Of a DNA stretch of 64,000 nucleotides, positions 45,163 to 55,119 are shown piece by piece. This DNA is from CAUZFZ01 sp963579025 (GTDB lineage Bacteria > Planctomycetota > Planctomycetia > Planctomycetales > Planctomycetaceae). A model generated the notes under the pieces. That model was not told where the DNA came from. It did not search any database and saw nothing but the letters and a program-made list of their open reading frames with translations. Position 1 is the stretch's first letter. Each line of letters begins with the position of its first letter. The position numbers and the translations under genes were made by a program. Where the stretch lies: contig CAUZFZ010000030.1 of assembly GCA_963579025.1 (NCBI GenBank), forward strand, positions 13,414-77,413, given 5' to 3'.

Positions 45163-45834
45163 ATGAGCATGGCTCCTATGCTCAATATCTGTGGTGACAA
45201 CCTGCCGCGCAACGACCTGACGTATCTGGCGTTCCGAGTCGCCTTTCAGGAGACGCTCGAACGGATCGTGCTGTCTCGTCAGGTTGACGACGGCAATGAA
45301 GTCTTCGGCTATCTGACCGAAGTCCCGTTTCTTCAGGGTGTGACTCCGCACGTGCAGCTTAATCTGCTGGCGGACTGCTGGAGTCGACACAGTTCGCGTC
45401 GCCAGCACGAGGCAACGCTGATTGACGAGAGCATCGTCTATGCCATGTGCGAAACGGCGGCTCGTATCGCGGAAGAAGAGCCAACGGTCATCACTCACTG
45501 CATGATCACAGGTCCGAAGCAGTGTCACGTGCTGGTCGATTCGTTTCTGCCCGGTGAGTTGCGCAACCTGCACTTGAGTCTGTCGAACGAAGGCGACTTT
45601 CTACTGGTCAGTCAGTTCGAGGATATGGACCCGGAAGACGCGTGGGATTTGAAGATGCAGTTCGGCCTGGAAGACTGGCGCATCAGCGAGCTGTTTGACG
45701 TACTCGGGCATTGGCACATCGAGCCGGGAATTGAAGAACGACTGAACGGGCTGGTCACAGAGCGTGAACTGGTGCGAGTCAGCTACGTCATCGGCGAGGT
45801 CCTGCGACAACGCGCCCCGCGCAGCGAAGGTTGA
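45163..45834 (+). CDS. conserved hypothetical protein
   Basis: This 223-aa soluble acidic protein has no signal or membrane segments. I do not recognise the family. It contains three Cys, several His in the middle (THCMITGPKQCHVLVD) and an acidic C-terminal half. I start it at the ATG at 45163; in-frame starts further upstream add residues that look non-coding. It ends 51 bp from the convergent ketosynthase gene. The 263-bp gap before it shows no gene. Confidence 0.6.
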   Translation: MSMAPMLNICGDNLPRNDLTYLAFRVAFQETLERIVLSRQVDDGNEVFGYLTEVPFLQGVTPHVQLNLLADCWSRHSSRRQHEATLIDESIVYAMCETAARIAEEEPTVITHCMITGPKQCHVLVDSFLPGELRNLHLSLSNEGDFLLVSQFEDMDPEDAWDLKMQFGLEDWRISELFDVLGHWHIEPGIEERLNGLVTERELVRVSYVIGEVLRQRAPRSEG

Positions 45835-45885
45835 TCAGTCATTCTGATTCGTGACTGAAATGTGCGACCGTCCAGACACACGGAC

Positions 45886-47175
45886 CTAAATCGCCCGGAT
45901 GATGGCGGCGGCGCTCTGACCCATTGACGTCCGATTGATCGTCATGGCCGTCGGACTGCGAAGCTCCATGGGGCCGTCGTGAATAACATTCAGACGGCAG
46001 CGCGGATCCGGAATGTGATAATTCAGTGTGGATGGCAACATCCGGTGGCGCAGCGACATGAGCATTCCGGCCAGTTCGACAGCTCCGGAACCAGCTTCAA
46101 AGTGACCGAAGTAGCTTTTCAAAGCTGTCACGGGAATGCGGGCAGCCGCGTCTCCCAGGCCCCAGTAGTAACCGCGAGCTTCGACCAGATCGTCACGCTG
46201 TGTGCTTTGACCATGCGCGTTGATGTGCCCGATATCACGCGGCTCGATGTCGGCCCGTCGCAGAGCAGACTGAATAGATCGAGCGACACCGCGGCCGCCG
46301 GAACCGTTTGAGTAACCAGCTCCATCACACCCGGCACCAACACCAAGAACCTCGCCGTAAATCGTCGCGCCACGATTGATCGCGTGTTCGTACCGTTCAA
46401 CGACGAATGCGGCTGCACCCTCGCCGACGACCGCACCGTCCCGTGTCATGTCGAACGGACGTGATGCTGTTTCCGGATCGTCTTCGCGGCGCGAAAGGTT
46501 TTCGAACAGGTTCAGCTTGGTCAGGTCAACCGGCTGTATATTCGCACTGCAGGCCCCCACGATCATGGCATCGGCGGCGTCGCGTTCGATCACGCGGACG
46601 GCTTCGGCCAGAGCCAGCAGTGCGGACGAGTCGCGGCTGGTGATCGTGTTGTTCGGGCCGCGGGCGTCATGCTGAATCGCCACGTGACAGGCCGGCATGT
46701 TCGGGAGCTGCTTGAGCAGCCACAGCGGTGCAATCCGGCCCAGGTTGTCTTCGCCCCAGCGAGTCGCATCGAAACCACTGTCGTCAACACTGGTGGAAGC
46801 TGCTTCGGCCAATTCAGCCGGCTGGGTCGAAATACGGCCGGCTCCGAAGGTGACTCCCAGACGATCAGGGTCGAAGGCTCCACCTTCCAGTCCGGCGTCG
46901 TTCATAGCGAGCGAAGCGGCCGCAGTGCCGAGCTGAATGTCGCGCGACATCAGCTTGATGTATTTGCGGCACTGAATGTACTTGAGTGGATCGAAGTCCG
47001 GAATCTCGGCGGCGATTCGCGAGGGAAAGCCCCGACTCGGCACAGATTGCAACGGGCCGATTCCGGACATCCCCTGAATGAGGCTGTTCCAGAACGGATC
47101 ATTGCCGATGCCGATCGGAGAAACTGTTCCGACCCCGGAAATGACAACACGCGTGATGTCTGAAGACCCAGTCAT
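45886..47175 (-). CDS. beta-ketoacyl-ACP synthase homologue lacking the catalytic cysteine
   Basis: This 429-aa protein starts at the ATG at 47175 (AGGTG upstream). It has the thiolase fold of FabF-type ketosynthases (RVVISGVGTVSPIGIG at the N terminus). Both active-site histidine motifs are present (NAHGQSTQRDD and KSYFGHFEAGSG). At the position of the nucleophilic Cys, where FabF has TACATG-like sequence after GPN, this protein has GPNNTITSRDSSAL, so Cys is replaced by Asp. It may be a non-condensing partner (chain-length-factor-like) or a decarboxylase. No ACP or ketoreductase gene is nearby. Confidence 0.8.
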   Translation of the reverse strand: MTGSSDITRVVISGVGTVSPIGIGNDPFWNSLIQGMSGIGPLQSVPSRGFPSRIAAEIPDFDPLKYIQCRKYIKLMSRDIQLGTAAASLAMNDAGLEGGAFDPDRLGVTFGAGRISTQPAELAEAASTSVDDSGFDATRWGEDNLGRIAPLWLLKQLPNMPACHVAIQHDARGPNNTITSRDSSALLALAEAVRVIERDAADAMIVGACSANIQPVDLTKLNLFENLSRREDDPETASRPFDMTRDGAVVGEGAAAFVVERYEHAINRGATIYGEVLGVGAGCDGAGYSNGSGGRGVARSIQSALRRADIEPRDIGHINAHGQSTQRDDLVEARGYYWGLGDAAARIPVTALKSYFGHFEAGSGAVELAGMLMSLRHRMLPSTLNYHIPDPRCRLNVIHDGPMELRSPTAMTINRTSMGQSAAAIIRAI

Positions 47176-47720
47176 GCCAGCACCTGCCTCTGTGTCTGTA
47201 ACAACCGGCGAAAAGACAGGACCGGTGTTCAGCACGGCAGCTTCCTGAATGACTTCGCACCCGATAGCCCGGACTGATCTGTCACAAGACCCCTCTTGTG
47301 GCAGAGTCAACTTCAGTCAGCGCACACGAACCGCGATGATGTCACACAGGAAAAGGAGCAAGGACCCAAAACGAACGCAGGTAGGACTCATTAGGAGGGA
47401 ACTCAGCAAGTCTACCCAGGAACCAACCGGACCCAATCGGTTTTCCGGTTCCCACGACCCACAAAGTCGACGCCGATTACACCGCCGATCTGGCGAAGTG
47501 TCAAGCAAGTCCCGGGCAGCGTGGCAGATTCTGCAGAATTGGGGAAGTGGATTCGCGCCGCCTCCGGGCAAAATCAGCGACACCAGGAACGCCATTGTCA
47601 ACGGAACCCAGGACCCGCGTCGGCTTGTTTTCGGTGAACCGCAGCGTATGCTGAAATGTGCTGGCTGCGTCTATTCTCTCTAAATTTCAGTATCTCACGG
47701 TCGGCACGCGAGGACGGATC
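47176..47720. other. 545-bp intergenic region, divergent promoters expected
   Basis: This region lies between two divergently transcribed genes. A minus-strand and a plus-strand ORF cover parts of it, but neither has protein-like composition or a ribosome site. I saw no repeat, RNA gene or clear promoter boxes. Confidence 0.5.
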
Positions 47721-48971
47721 ATGCTCAATGAAACTCTGCCGGAATACACAAAGGCCCCGCTCGAAAAAGTATTACTCGTCGACGATGACCCCGCTTGGAT
47801 TGCCGCCACGAAGGAAGCGCTGGAGCCGCTTGGTTTTGAGGTCAGCATCGCTAAGGATGGCGGACAGGCTCAGGGTGTCGTCAGGATGCGGCAGCCGGAT
47901 TTAATTCTCATGGAAGCAATCCTGGCCGGTGAGAGCGGTTTTGAAATCTGTGAGAAGCTCAAGCAGCAGCATCGTCGCATCGCCATCATCATGGTGACAG
48001 AGATCAACCTCGATTCGGCTCGCAATCTGGCTGAGCGTGTTGGGGCTGACGGATACCTGGTCAAACCGTGGGATCCGAAGGTGTTGCCGGAAATGATGCG
48101 CGAAGTCGCTGATAATGTGTGGCGGATGATGGAAGATGAAAAGAACGACCAGGGCGTGATTCGATTTGAGTGTCAGTGTGGCAATCGCATCAAGGAGAAG
48201 ATGAGCAACCGCGGCAAACACACAACGTGCGAGGAATGCAATGAACGAATCCAGGTGCCAGACCAGACGATTCACGCATTCGTCGTACGTGATTCGAATC
48301 CGAGCGAGACCGGCAAAGTGGGTCTTCAGCCGCTTAAGTTTGTCACGATCAAGTGCCCGAGCTGCTCGACGTTCTATCGATTATCAAACGTGCAGGGCAA
48401 CTGGCGAAAATGTCCGCGATGTGGGACAGAGCAAGGTGGTTCGCTCTCGATTGTGGGCGCTCCCATGTCCCGAGCGGCACTGGAGAGCTCTTTGCGCGTA
48501 TTGCGTGTGCTTTCAGGTAAGAGCAAAGGCAAGAAGATGATGCTGCCCGAAAGCAAGGTTGTGTTCGGAAGTGGGCCCAAATGTCATATCCGGCATGGTG
48601 CCAGCACGGTGAGCGAACAGCATTGTTCGCTGGAGCCGACAGGCAAAGGTGTGCTGGTTGAGGACCTGGGCAGCGAGCACGGAACCTGGATCAACAGCAA
48701 ACGTGTCTCAGAAAAGACGCTGTTGAAGGCCGGACAAGTGTTGCAGATTGGTGCTCTGAAGTTTCGCCTGATTGGTGAAGACCTGTCGGTGGAAGACGAA
48801 ATGAAACGCGTCCAGAAGTGGTCTGCCAAAGAAGGCAAGGCGCGTGAGAAGGGCGTCCGATTGATTGAGGGTGGTCAGGCGACCGGTGCCGAAGCCGCGC
48901 AGGTCATCCAGCAGCACTGGAACATCACTCGCAAGCGATTCGTGGAGAGTGGAGCAGTGGCAGAGGGTTGA
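47721..48971 (+). CDS. receiver/zinc-ribbon/FHA domain protein
   Basis: This 416-aa protein starts at the ATG at 47721 (AGGA upstream). A receiver domain (about residues 15-130) has the acidic VDDDP pocket and the KPWD lysine, but the phospho-accepting Asp is replaced by Glu (LILMEAILAGESG). Two cysteine-paired ribbons follow (CQCG...CEEC and CPSC...CPRCG, about 150-255). An FHA domain (about 280-365: FGSGPKCHIRHG, SEQHCSLEP, LGSEHGTWIN) reads phospho-threonine peptides. It combines two-component and Ser/Thr-kinase signalling. It converges with the phosphatase gene at 49050. Confidence 0.85.
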   Translation: MLNETLPEYTKAPLEKVLLVDDDPAWIAATKEALEPLGFEVSIAKDGGQAQGVVRMRQPDLILMEAILAGESGFEICEKLKQQHRRIAIIMVTEINLDSARNLAERVGADGYLVKPWDPKVLPEMMREVADNVWRMMEDEKNDQGVIRFECQCGNRIKEKMSNRGKHTTCEECNERIQVPDQTIHAFVVRDSNPSETGKVGLQPLKFVTIKCPSCSTFYRLSNVQGNWRKCPRCGTEQGGSLSIVGAPMSRAALESSLRVLRVLSGKSKGKKMMLPESKVVFGSGPKCHIRHGASTVSEQHCSLEPTGKGVLVEDLGSEHGTWINSKRVSEKTLLKAGQVLQIGALKFRLIGEDLSVEDEMKRVQKWSAKEGKAREKGVRLIEGGQATGAEAAQVIQQHWNITRKRFVESGAVAEG

Positions 48972-49049
48972 GCCTTTTCTCGCAGACCTGATCGCAGCTG
49001 AGAATCTGCTCCGCCAGGGGCAATGGCTGCGGGGCGGAGGCTGATCGCC

Positions 49050-50409
49050 CTATAGCTCATCTGCCGATGCCTTGACGATCACGATCGTCATGTCGTCCCT
49101 CTGTGGCTGCGGGTCGGCGAATTCGACGCAGGCGTTGCGCAGGTAGTTCGCAATGATACGCGCGGGCAGTTCGCGGTTTTCGAGGACGACATTCAGCATT
49201 CGCTCGGTACCAAACTTCTCGCCCGAGGCGGACGTCATTTTCTGCACGCCGTCGGTCGTCAGCAGCAGCAGATCACCGGGATGCAGCTTCCAGGTCGTCC
49301 CGTCCGGAATCACTGTTTCCGTCCGCAGGCCCATGGGCATTCCCGTACTGGGTAGCACTTCGCTCGACCCGTCACGTTTGATCAAATGGCCCTGATGCCC
49401 GGCACTCGAATACTGGACCGATCGCGTGAGCTGATCGACCTGCACCAGCATCAGTGTGACGAGGAATTCTTTCTCACCGATGTCTTCGGTCATGAGCGTG
49501 TTCGCGCGGCTGACAACATCGGACGCATCTATCGCGGACGTGACCAGCACTCGCAGATACGCCCGCAGCGAAGCCATGAACATGGCCGGAGCCAGACCGT
49601 GGCCGCTGCACTCGCCAATGGTGATCGTCAGCAGACCATCCGCTGTGGGCAGGTAGTCGTAATAATCGCCGCCGGTTGTGTCCGCCGGAACCGACAATCC
49701 GGCAATGTCGTAACCGTCGACAAAATGGTGAGCCGGGCGGGAACAGGTCCGACTGGATCTGCCTGGCCAGTTCGTCTTCCTCGGCGGTCGGCGTGCCGAA
49801 TCCGTTGGTAATCAGTCCGGGGCGGACGAGTTGAGTGCCACTGCGATGCTCATTGGTATCTTCGACACGCGATGATGTCGCTGGCGGCTCCAGCGAATCG
49901 CCCCCCGCCACACCCGTGATCAGGCCGGTCGACGGCAATGGTGGAGGCGTTGTGGCCGCCGTCGACAACTCGCTGCGAAGACGATTCAGTTCGCGACCCT
50001 GCTCCTCGAGCATCAGCCGCAGGGAAGAGATTTCCATCGCCTTCCGAACGATCATCTCGATGTTCTGCGCGGACAGCGTCTCTTTAACGAGCCAGTTCTC
50101 GACTCCCTGTTCGATTCCCAGTCTGCGTTGCAGTTCATCCTGCACACTGACGAGAAGCACAAGCGGGATGCCAGTCGTCTGGTGTTTTTGACTGAGCCGC
50201 ACAAGCGCTGATTCGAAACTGGAAATGGCACTGTCCAGCAGCACACAGTCGAGCCGTCGGGTGTCCCACAATTCGACAGCTTGTTCAATCGACTCGGCTT
50301 CCAGGATCTCGGTCTTGCAGAATGCCTGAGTCAGCATCCAGCGTGCGACCTGACGATTCTCAGAGTGATCGTCGATCACGAGAATCTGGAGTGGAGTGGG
50401 AGTGATCAT
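49050..50409 (-). pseudogene. receiver-SpoIIE/RsbU phosphatase, frameshifted
   Basis: Two overlapping frames together encode one protein. Frame A (ATG at 50409) gives a receiver domain (ILVIDDHSEN, phospho-Asp in DCVLLDSA, LVKE), a coiled linker and the start of a PP2C-like SpoIIE domain (ELARQIQSDLFP). It then runs into nonsense until a stop at 49474. The phosphatase continues in a second frame, from about HHFVDGYDIAGLS through TTGGDYYDYL, GECSGHG and LLTTDG to QRDDMTIVIV at 49050. The switch lies in the C/G run at about 49731-49745 and needs removal of one base. It may be a real mutation, a sequencing error or programmed frameshifting. If intact, it would dephosphorylate an anti-sigma-antagonist-type target. 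Confidence 0.8.
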
Positions 50410-50656
50410 ATGAGGTCGACTCAGCAGTGAATTCGAAAGCAGCAGGCCCGACCTGCGCGCAGTCAATCGCGCGCTGATTGTCTCCAGTCGGTCTCGACCG
50501 GACCGGAAATCGACGCTCTCTCACCGCATGCGGTCAATCCGGGCAAGCTGAAGATCAATCTGCCTGCCGTGTCGAAAATGCCGGCGGCCATTTCCCTGCG
50601 GACGCTACAGGCACGTTCACTGGTGTTACCGGTAAAGTCGTTTATCCCATGCCGCG

Positions 50657-52078
50657 CTACCCGGCGTCAGATACCGGTTTCTTCGCCGTCGCTTCCGCGG
50701 GCTTCAAAAACCGCACGCTGCCGACAAGCTCCAGATCGCGACCAGAGAACGACTCAACCAGTCGACTCTCCAGAGCAAACACGAACGCCACCTGACGACC
50801 ATCCGGAGCGGCGCACAGGTAGTAGTACCATTCCATCGGAACGTCGCGGGTCACGCCTTTGGCGGTCACACGATACAGCCAGCGGTCATCCTCTACCGAA
50901 ATCGTCTTTGCGTCACTGATCTCGCGTAACTGGCTGCCCAATGCCGTCTGGATATCGCCAATGAACTGTTCCTCGGGCGTGTGCCGGCCGGCCGCAACAC
51001 TTGGAATGCGCGACACATTGCACTGCGCGACAAGGCTGCCCTCTTCAATCAGACGCAACACCGCGACATCATCTGTCTGATGAAACACATGCCAGTCGCG
51101 ATTGTGAGTGAAGTAAAGACTCCAGGGAGAGACAAAGCCCACGGCCAGTTGTTCGTCTTCAGGGGCAATTGGGATCGAGTCGACCAGTTCATCGGTCAGC
51201 GGACCAACGGAGTTGGACACCTGCCGGTCGACATACATCGTCGCTGTGACCTGCATGCCCGGGCTGACAGTTCCGACGGCGCGTTCTTCTGTCTGCGTGA
51301 TCTGCGCCTGGCGGATGTGTCCACTCTGCAGGTCAAACGCGATCTGGCCTTTCACCGTGACCGTCGTCAGCGATCCCAGAATGGCACCTTCGATTCGACC
51401 GTCGAGCGCGACAATTGCGTAACGTTCGTCGAGCTTGTCAATGCGACAGGACAGCTCACTTTTCGTAACGGCCTCCACACCGGTCAGTGTCTGAATGACC
51501 CAGTGCGGTGGCTTCCATGTGCTGCCAGCCTTGACTGCCGAATCGGGCAGCACGGCAATCAACGCGAGGCTGTCGCCGGGAGTTCGCAGCAGGTCGATCG
51601 ACTCGCTGGTCATGGAACCCAACGTGGACCAGTGGCGAATTCCGTCAACGCGACCCTCAGCCACGATCAGTCGCCTGGAGTCGGGCAACTGGCTGCTGGT
51701 CTTGCGTTCGCCCGCTTCAATGCGCGCTTCGGCGAGCTGATACGAGCGCAGTGATCGCAATGCATGCGAATCGCGACCCGCGGCGGCAAGGCGACGTTCC
51801 AGAAAACTCATCCGGCCGTCGACGTTCAGCTTCAGACCGATCGCGCGACCTTCCTGGACTGCCGTGCGGATTTCCCCGGTGACCTGCAGTCGGCAACGAA
51901 CGGAATACACGCGGTTGTCCGTCGCCGGTTCTTCGATCACGACACTGGCGCAAAGCTGTGAGCCACACAGAATAATCACGCTCACATACAGCAGGCCGCG
52001 TCTGATCAGGCGAGTGGCCATGTCAAATCGAGCTACCGATGGGATTTCTTCTGCCGTTCGCCCTGAAGTGCATGCCAT
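50657..52078 (-). CDS. exported protein of unknown function
   Basis: This protein is 473 aa from the ATG at 52078, which has a GGAGG ribosome site 8 nt upstream; a second ATG at 52021 is also plausible. A hydrophobic segment (RGLLYVSVIILCGSQLCA) about 25 residues in is a signal peptide or anchor. The mature part is beta-rich with no motif I recognise. It ends with repeated strands such as WYYYLCAAPDGRQVAFVFALE. It is divergent from the ATP-grasp gene. Confidence 0.65.
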   Translation of the reverse strand: MACTSGRTAEEIPSVARFDMATRLIRRGLLYVSVIILCGSQLCASVVIEEPATDNRVYSVRCRLQVTGEIRTAVQEGRAIGLKLNVDGRMSFLERRLAAAGRDSHALRSLRSYQLAEARIEAGERKTSSQLPDSRRLIVAEGRVDGIRHWSTLGSMTSESIDLLRTPGDSLALIAVLPDSAVKAGSTWKPPHWVIQTLTGVEAVTKSELSCRIDKLDERYAIVALDGRIEGAILGSLTTVTVKGQIAFDLQSGHIRQAQITQTEERAVGTVSPGMQVTATMYVDRQVSNSVGPLTDELVDSIPIAPEDEQLAVGFVSPWSLYFTHNRDWHVFHQTDDVAVLRLIEEGSLVAQCNVSRIPSVAAGRHTPEEQFIGDIQTALGSQLREISDAKTISVEDDRWLYRVTAKGVTRDVPMEWYYYLCAAPDGRQVAFVFALESRLVESFSGRDLELVGSVRFLKPAEATAKKPVSDAG

Positions 52079-52221
52079 GTCCAAATCCTCCATGATTCGG
52101 ATCGGATGTGTTGCCTTGCTGGCCGGCGGAGCACGAGATTCCGCCGCCACCAGACCGGTAGCAAAACGGAACACGAAAGACACAGCAAGACGAGTTCATC
52201 GACACAACGACGGAGCGATAC

Positions 52222-53115
52222 GTGCGCATTGCGGTTCTTGGAAATTCTGGCAGTTGGTACTGCAACGACATCGCGCGCGTCGCGCACGAGGCGGGGCATC
52301 AGTGCAGCCGTCTCGATTTTCAACGCATCGCGGCTGAGTGCGGGAATCTGGAATCCGTGTACCAGCATGTCGACGACAGCGCCCAATCAGCAGCAGTCCG
52401 ACTTGAGGACTTCGACGCGGTCATCGTCCGCACGATGCCCCCGGGTTCACTGGAGCAGGTGGTCTTCCGGATGGACGCCCTGGCCCGGCTGGAATCGCGA
52501 GGGACGGTCGTTATCAATTCGCCGAAGTCGATCGAGTGCGCCGTCGACAAGTACCTCACCACCGCCCGGCTGCTGGAACGAGGCCTGCCGATTCCACCGA
52601 CGTCGGTTTGTCAGGACGCGGAAACGGCTCTTCAGAGTTTCGAGCGGCTTGGAGGTGACGTCGTCGTGAAACCGATCTTCGGAGCCGAAGGCCGAGGCAT
52701 CTGCCGAGTCAGCGATCCGGACCTCGCATTCCGTACGTTTCGCACACTGGAGCGAACCGGTGCCGTGATTTACTTACAGCAGTTTATTCGGCATCCCGGT
52801 TACGACGTACGCGTCCTGATTCTCGATGGTCGCATCATCGGGGGCATGAAACGTTTTGGCGCAGACGATTTCCGCACGAACGTCGCCCGGTCGGCTCGGA
52901 CAGAGATTCACGAAACGGATGATGCAGAGCGCAGACTGTCACTCGAAGCTGTCGCTGCTGTCGACGCGCGATTCGCCGGCGTCGATCTGCTGTACGACGA
53001 CTCGGGCCAGTGCTTTGTGATCGAAGTCAACGCGGTGCCGGGCTGGCAAGCGTTCACCCGCACAACGGGCCTCGACGTCGCCAAATTACTCATTCGAAGC
53101 CTGGATGGTTCGTAG
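52222..53115 (+). CDS. RimK-family ATP-grasp ligase
   Basis: This 297-aa ATP-grasp enzyme starts at a GTG preceded by CGGAG. After a Rossmann-like preATP-grasp part (MRIAVLGNSGSWYCND) come DKYLTTARLLERGLPIP, VVVKPIFGAEGRGI (ATP-binding lysine and glycine loop) and the Mg-binding FVIEVNAVPGW. It is related to RimK and to the ligase that adds glutamate to tetrahydromethanopterin, a cofactor made by many planctomycetes. That role is an inference. Its TAG stop lies in a palindromic repeat shared with the convergent lnt gene. Confidence 0.85.
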   Translation: MRIAVLGNSGSWYCNDIARVAHEAGHQCSRLDFQRIAAECGNLESVYQHVDDSAQSAAVRLEDFDAVIVRTMPPGSLEQVVFRMDALARLESRGTVVINSPKSIECAVDKYLTTARLLERGLPIPPTSVCQDAETALQSFERLGGDVVVKPIFGAEGRGICRVSDPDLAFRTFRTLERTGAVIYLQQFIRHPGYDVRVLILDGRIIGGMKRFGADDFRTNVARSARTEIHETDDAERRLSLEAVAAVDARFAGVDLLYDDSGQCFVIEVNAVPGWQAFTRTTGLDVAKLLIRSLDGS

Positions 53116-53195
53116 TAGCCGGACTTGTCCGGCGTGACCGCTCACCCGGTTCGAGCCGCACGCGCGCCGAACCGCATAAATGCGGTCACTACGAA
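53109..53195. repeat. palindromic repeat shared by two convergent gene ends
   Basis: TTCGTAGT at 53109-53116 and its inverse ACTACGAA at 53188-53195 bound an imperfect palindrome containing GTGACCGC/GCGGTCAC arms. The stop codons of the ligase (TAG at 53113) and of lnt (TAG at 53191) both lie in the end motifs. It may act as a bidirectional terminator. Confidence 0.6.
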
Positions 53196-55081
53196 CGCCG
53201 TCGACGGAACAGACCCGCAACGGCGAAGAACAGCATGCCGAAACAACTTGCCTGAGCGAACCAGTCACCGTGTCTGACATACAGACTTTCTCGGTTGTCG
53301 AGCGGGACATTGCTGATCACCGCTGCGTTCAGCGACTTGTGCCAGCGACCGGTTTTGGGGTCACGCAGCGTCGTGCGGGCCTCTTCGCGCGACCGGGCAT
53401 CGCCGTCAATGAAGACGTCCGGTTCGCGTACGACTCCGTCTCCGTCAATCACGGCAGAGATACCCGTGTTGACCGCCCGAACCAGCGGCGTACGCGTTTC
53501 GACGGCTCGGAAGGTCGACGTGATCAGGTGCTGATCCAGCTCGCTTGAACCTTTGAACCAGCCGTCGTTGGTCAGATTCACAAAGACATCAATCGGCTTG
53601 TCCGCATCACGGGCGATCTCATTGACCAGTTGGGGAACGGTATCTTCAAAGCAGATGATCGGGGCGTACGACCAGTCGCCATGATGAAACACGCGGGCCG
53701 AATCGCCGGCCTGAATGCCGTAGCCCTGCGAGAACGGAGTCAGCCGGTGCAGCCACGGCAGTTGGTCCTGCAGCGGAATGTACTCACCGAATATCACGCG
53801 ATGCATCTTGTCGTAACGATCGACAAGTCCCTCGGTCGGTGTAACGAACGCCGCCGAGTTGTAGGCCCGCATGCCGTCGTTCCCGGCGACCCAGGTATCA
53901 ATGCCAATCACCATTGCGGCACGCGATCGTTCGGACATCGCGTTAAGCGTTTTGCGCACCGACGGATCGCGCCACGATTCAGCCCAGCGAACCTGGGCGT
54001 CACCAGAACCCGGAGGTGCCATTGCCAGCAACCGAGCTTCGTCAAGACCCGCCTCAACCGTCTGCAGCGGCCAGCGGAACATGGTCTCTGGCCAGACGAT
54101 TAAATCGGGCTGATGCCGCACCGACACGCCGGTCAGAGCATCGTGCATCTGGAAGATCGTCTCGTAGTCCGCCGTGTTGTGCTTGAGTGATGCCTCGAAG
54201 TTTCCCTGAATGAGTGCGACGCGCGGGCCGTCTTTGAAGTCCGCCTGAGATCGCCGCACGAAACCGTATGCCAGTGTGCCAGTCACCAGCAGCAGGCAGG
54301 CGCCGACATGCAACCACGGCCGCTGGAGTCCTGCGAAACCCGAATCTGGCGGCGAGAGGCCTTCGGCCGGCAGATGAGCGAACTCAGACGGTACGTCGAC
54401 CGGTGGCAGCAGCTTCAATCGACTCAGCCAGTTCACCGGAATCAGACCCGCGACGCATGCGGCACTGCAGACGAGAACGAACGTCACTCCGTAAACACCG
54501 ACCAGATCGCTGATCTGAACCATCTCAGTAAAGGCGTACTGCGTGTGTCCCAGGAAGTACCAGGCGAAGCCAGTCATCAGCACGGACCGCAAGTATTCCA
54601 GTCCGGTCCAGACAAGCGGAGCGGCTACCGTCAACGGCACGCCGAAGCGATGCACGGCCGATCGAGAAACTGCAACAAAGACCGGAAAGTACATTGCGAC
54701 GTAAACAGCCAGCGCGATCCACGCGATATACATGGCCGGATCACCCAGACGCATCCACTGCAGTGTGGCCAGTGACCAGGCCAGACCGCTGGCATAGACA
54801 ATCCGGTACATGGCGCGAGTCGGCTGCCGTGTCCGGATCAGGAGAATCAGCGGCGCCAGCGCGACCCATCCCAGCCAGCCGAAATCGACAGGAGTGAACG
54901 CGGCCCACAGCAGCACGCTGGTCGTCATCGAGCAGACAACGGCACCGCGGGCCGGAGCATGTGACGAGCGGGCCGCTTCAATGATGTCCCGCACCGACAG
55001 CTCGGATTTTGCCGGGCGACGTGTGGAATCGGCGGGGGGTGTCTGAATTGGCTCGCGTTGTGCCATGAGCTGAGTCGGCAT
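53189..55081 (-). CDS. lnt: apolipoprotein N-acyltransferase
   Basis: This 630-aa inner-membrane enzyme adds the third acyl chain to lipoproteins. The N-terminal half has about seven hydrophobic helices after a 50-residue polar extension. The C-terminal half is a nitrilase-type domain whose Glu-Lys-Cys triad is visible: IVWPETM, YDKMHRVIFGEY and IICFEDTVP. At 630 aa it is longer than the usual roughly 510. An alternative ATG at 55066 would shorten it by five residues. It follows moeA by 38 bp on the same strand. Confidence 0.93.
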   Translation of the reverse strand: MPTQLMAQREPIQTPPADSTRRPAKSELSVRDIIEAARSSHAPARGAVVCSMTTSVLLWAAFTPVDFGWLGWVALAPLILLIRTRQPTRAMYRIVYASGLAWSLATLQWMRLGDPAMYIAWIALAVYVAMYFPVFVAVSRSAVHRFGVPLTVAAPLVWTGLEYLRSVLMTGFAWYFLGHTQYAFTEMVQISDLVGVYGVTFVLVCSAACVAGLIPVNWLSRLKLLPPVDVPSEFAHLPAEGLSPPDSGFAGLQRPWLHVGACLLLVTGTLAYGFVRRSQADFKDGPRVALIQGNFEASLKHNTADYETIFQMHDALTGVSVRHQPDLIVWPETMFRWPLQTVEAGLDEARLLAMAPPGSGDAQVRWAESWRDPSVRKTLNAMSERSRAAMVIGIDTWVAGNDGMRAYNSAAFVTPTEGLVDRYDKMHRVIFGEYIPLQDQLPWLHRLTPFSQGYGIQAGDSARVFHHGDWSYAPIICFEDTVPQLVNEIARDADKPIDVFVNLTNDGWFKGSSELDQHLITSTFRAVETRTPLVRAVNTGISAVIDGDGVVREPDVFIDGDARSREEARTTLRDPKTGRWHKSLNAAVISNVPLDNRESLYVRHGDWFAQASCFGMLFFAVAGLFRRRRS

Positions 55082-55119
55082 GGTTCCATCCCTGGAGTTT
55101 CATCAACACTCGTCCCGGC

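Noticed and set aside
47249..47683. ORF of 144 codons in the 545-bp gap
   Set aside because: No conserved motif, no ribosome site and Arg/Ser/Pro-rich composition; it overlaps the probable divergent promoter region.
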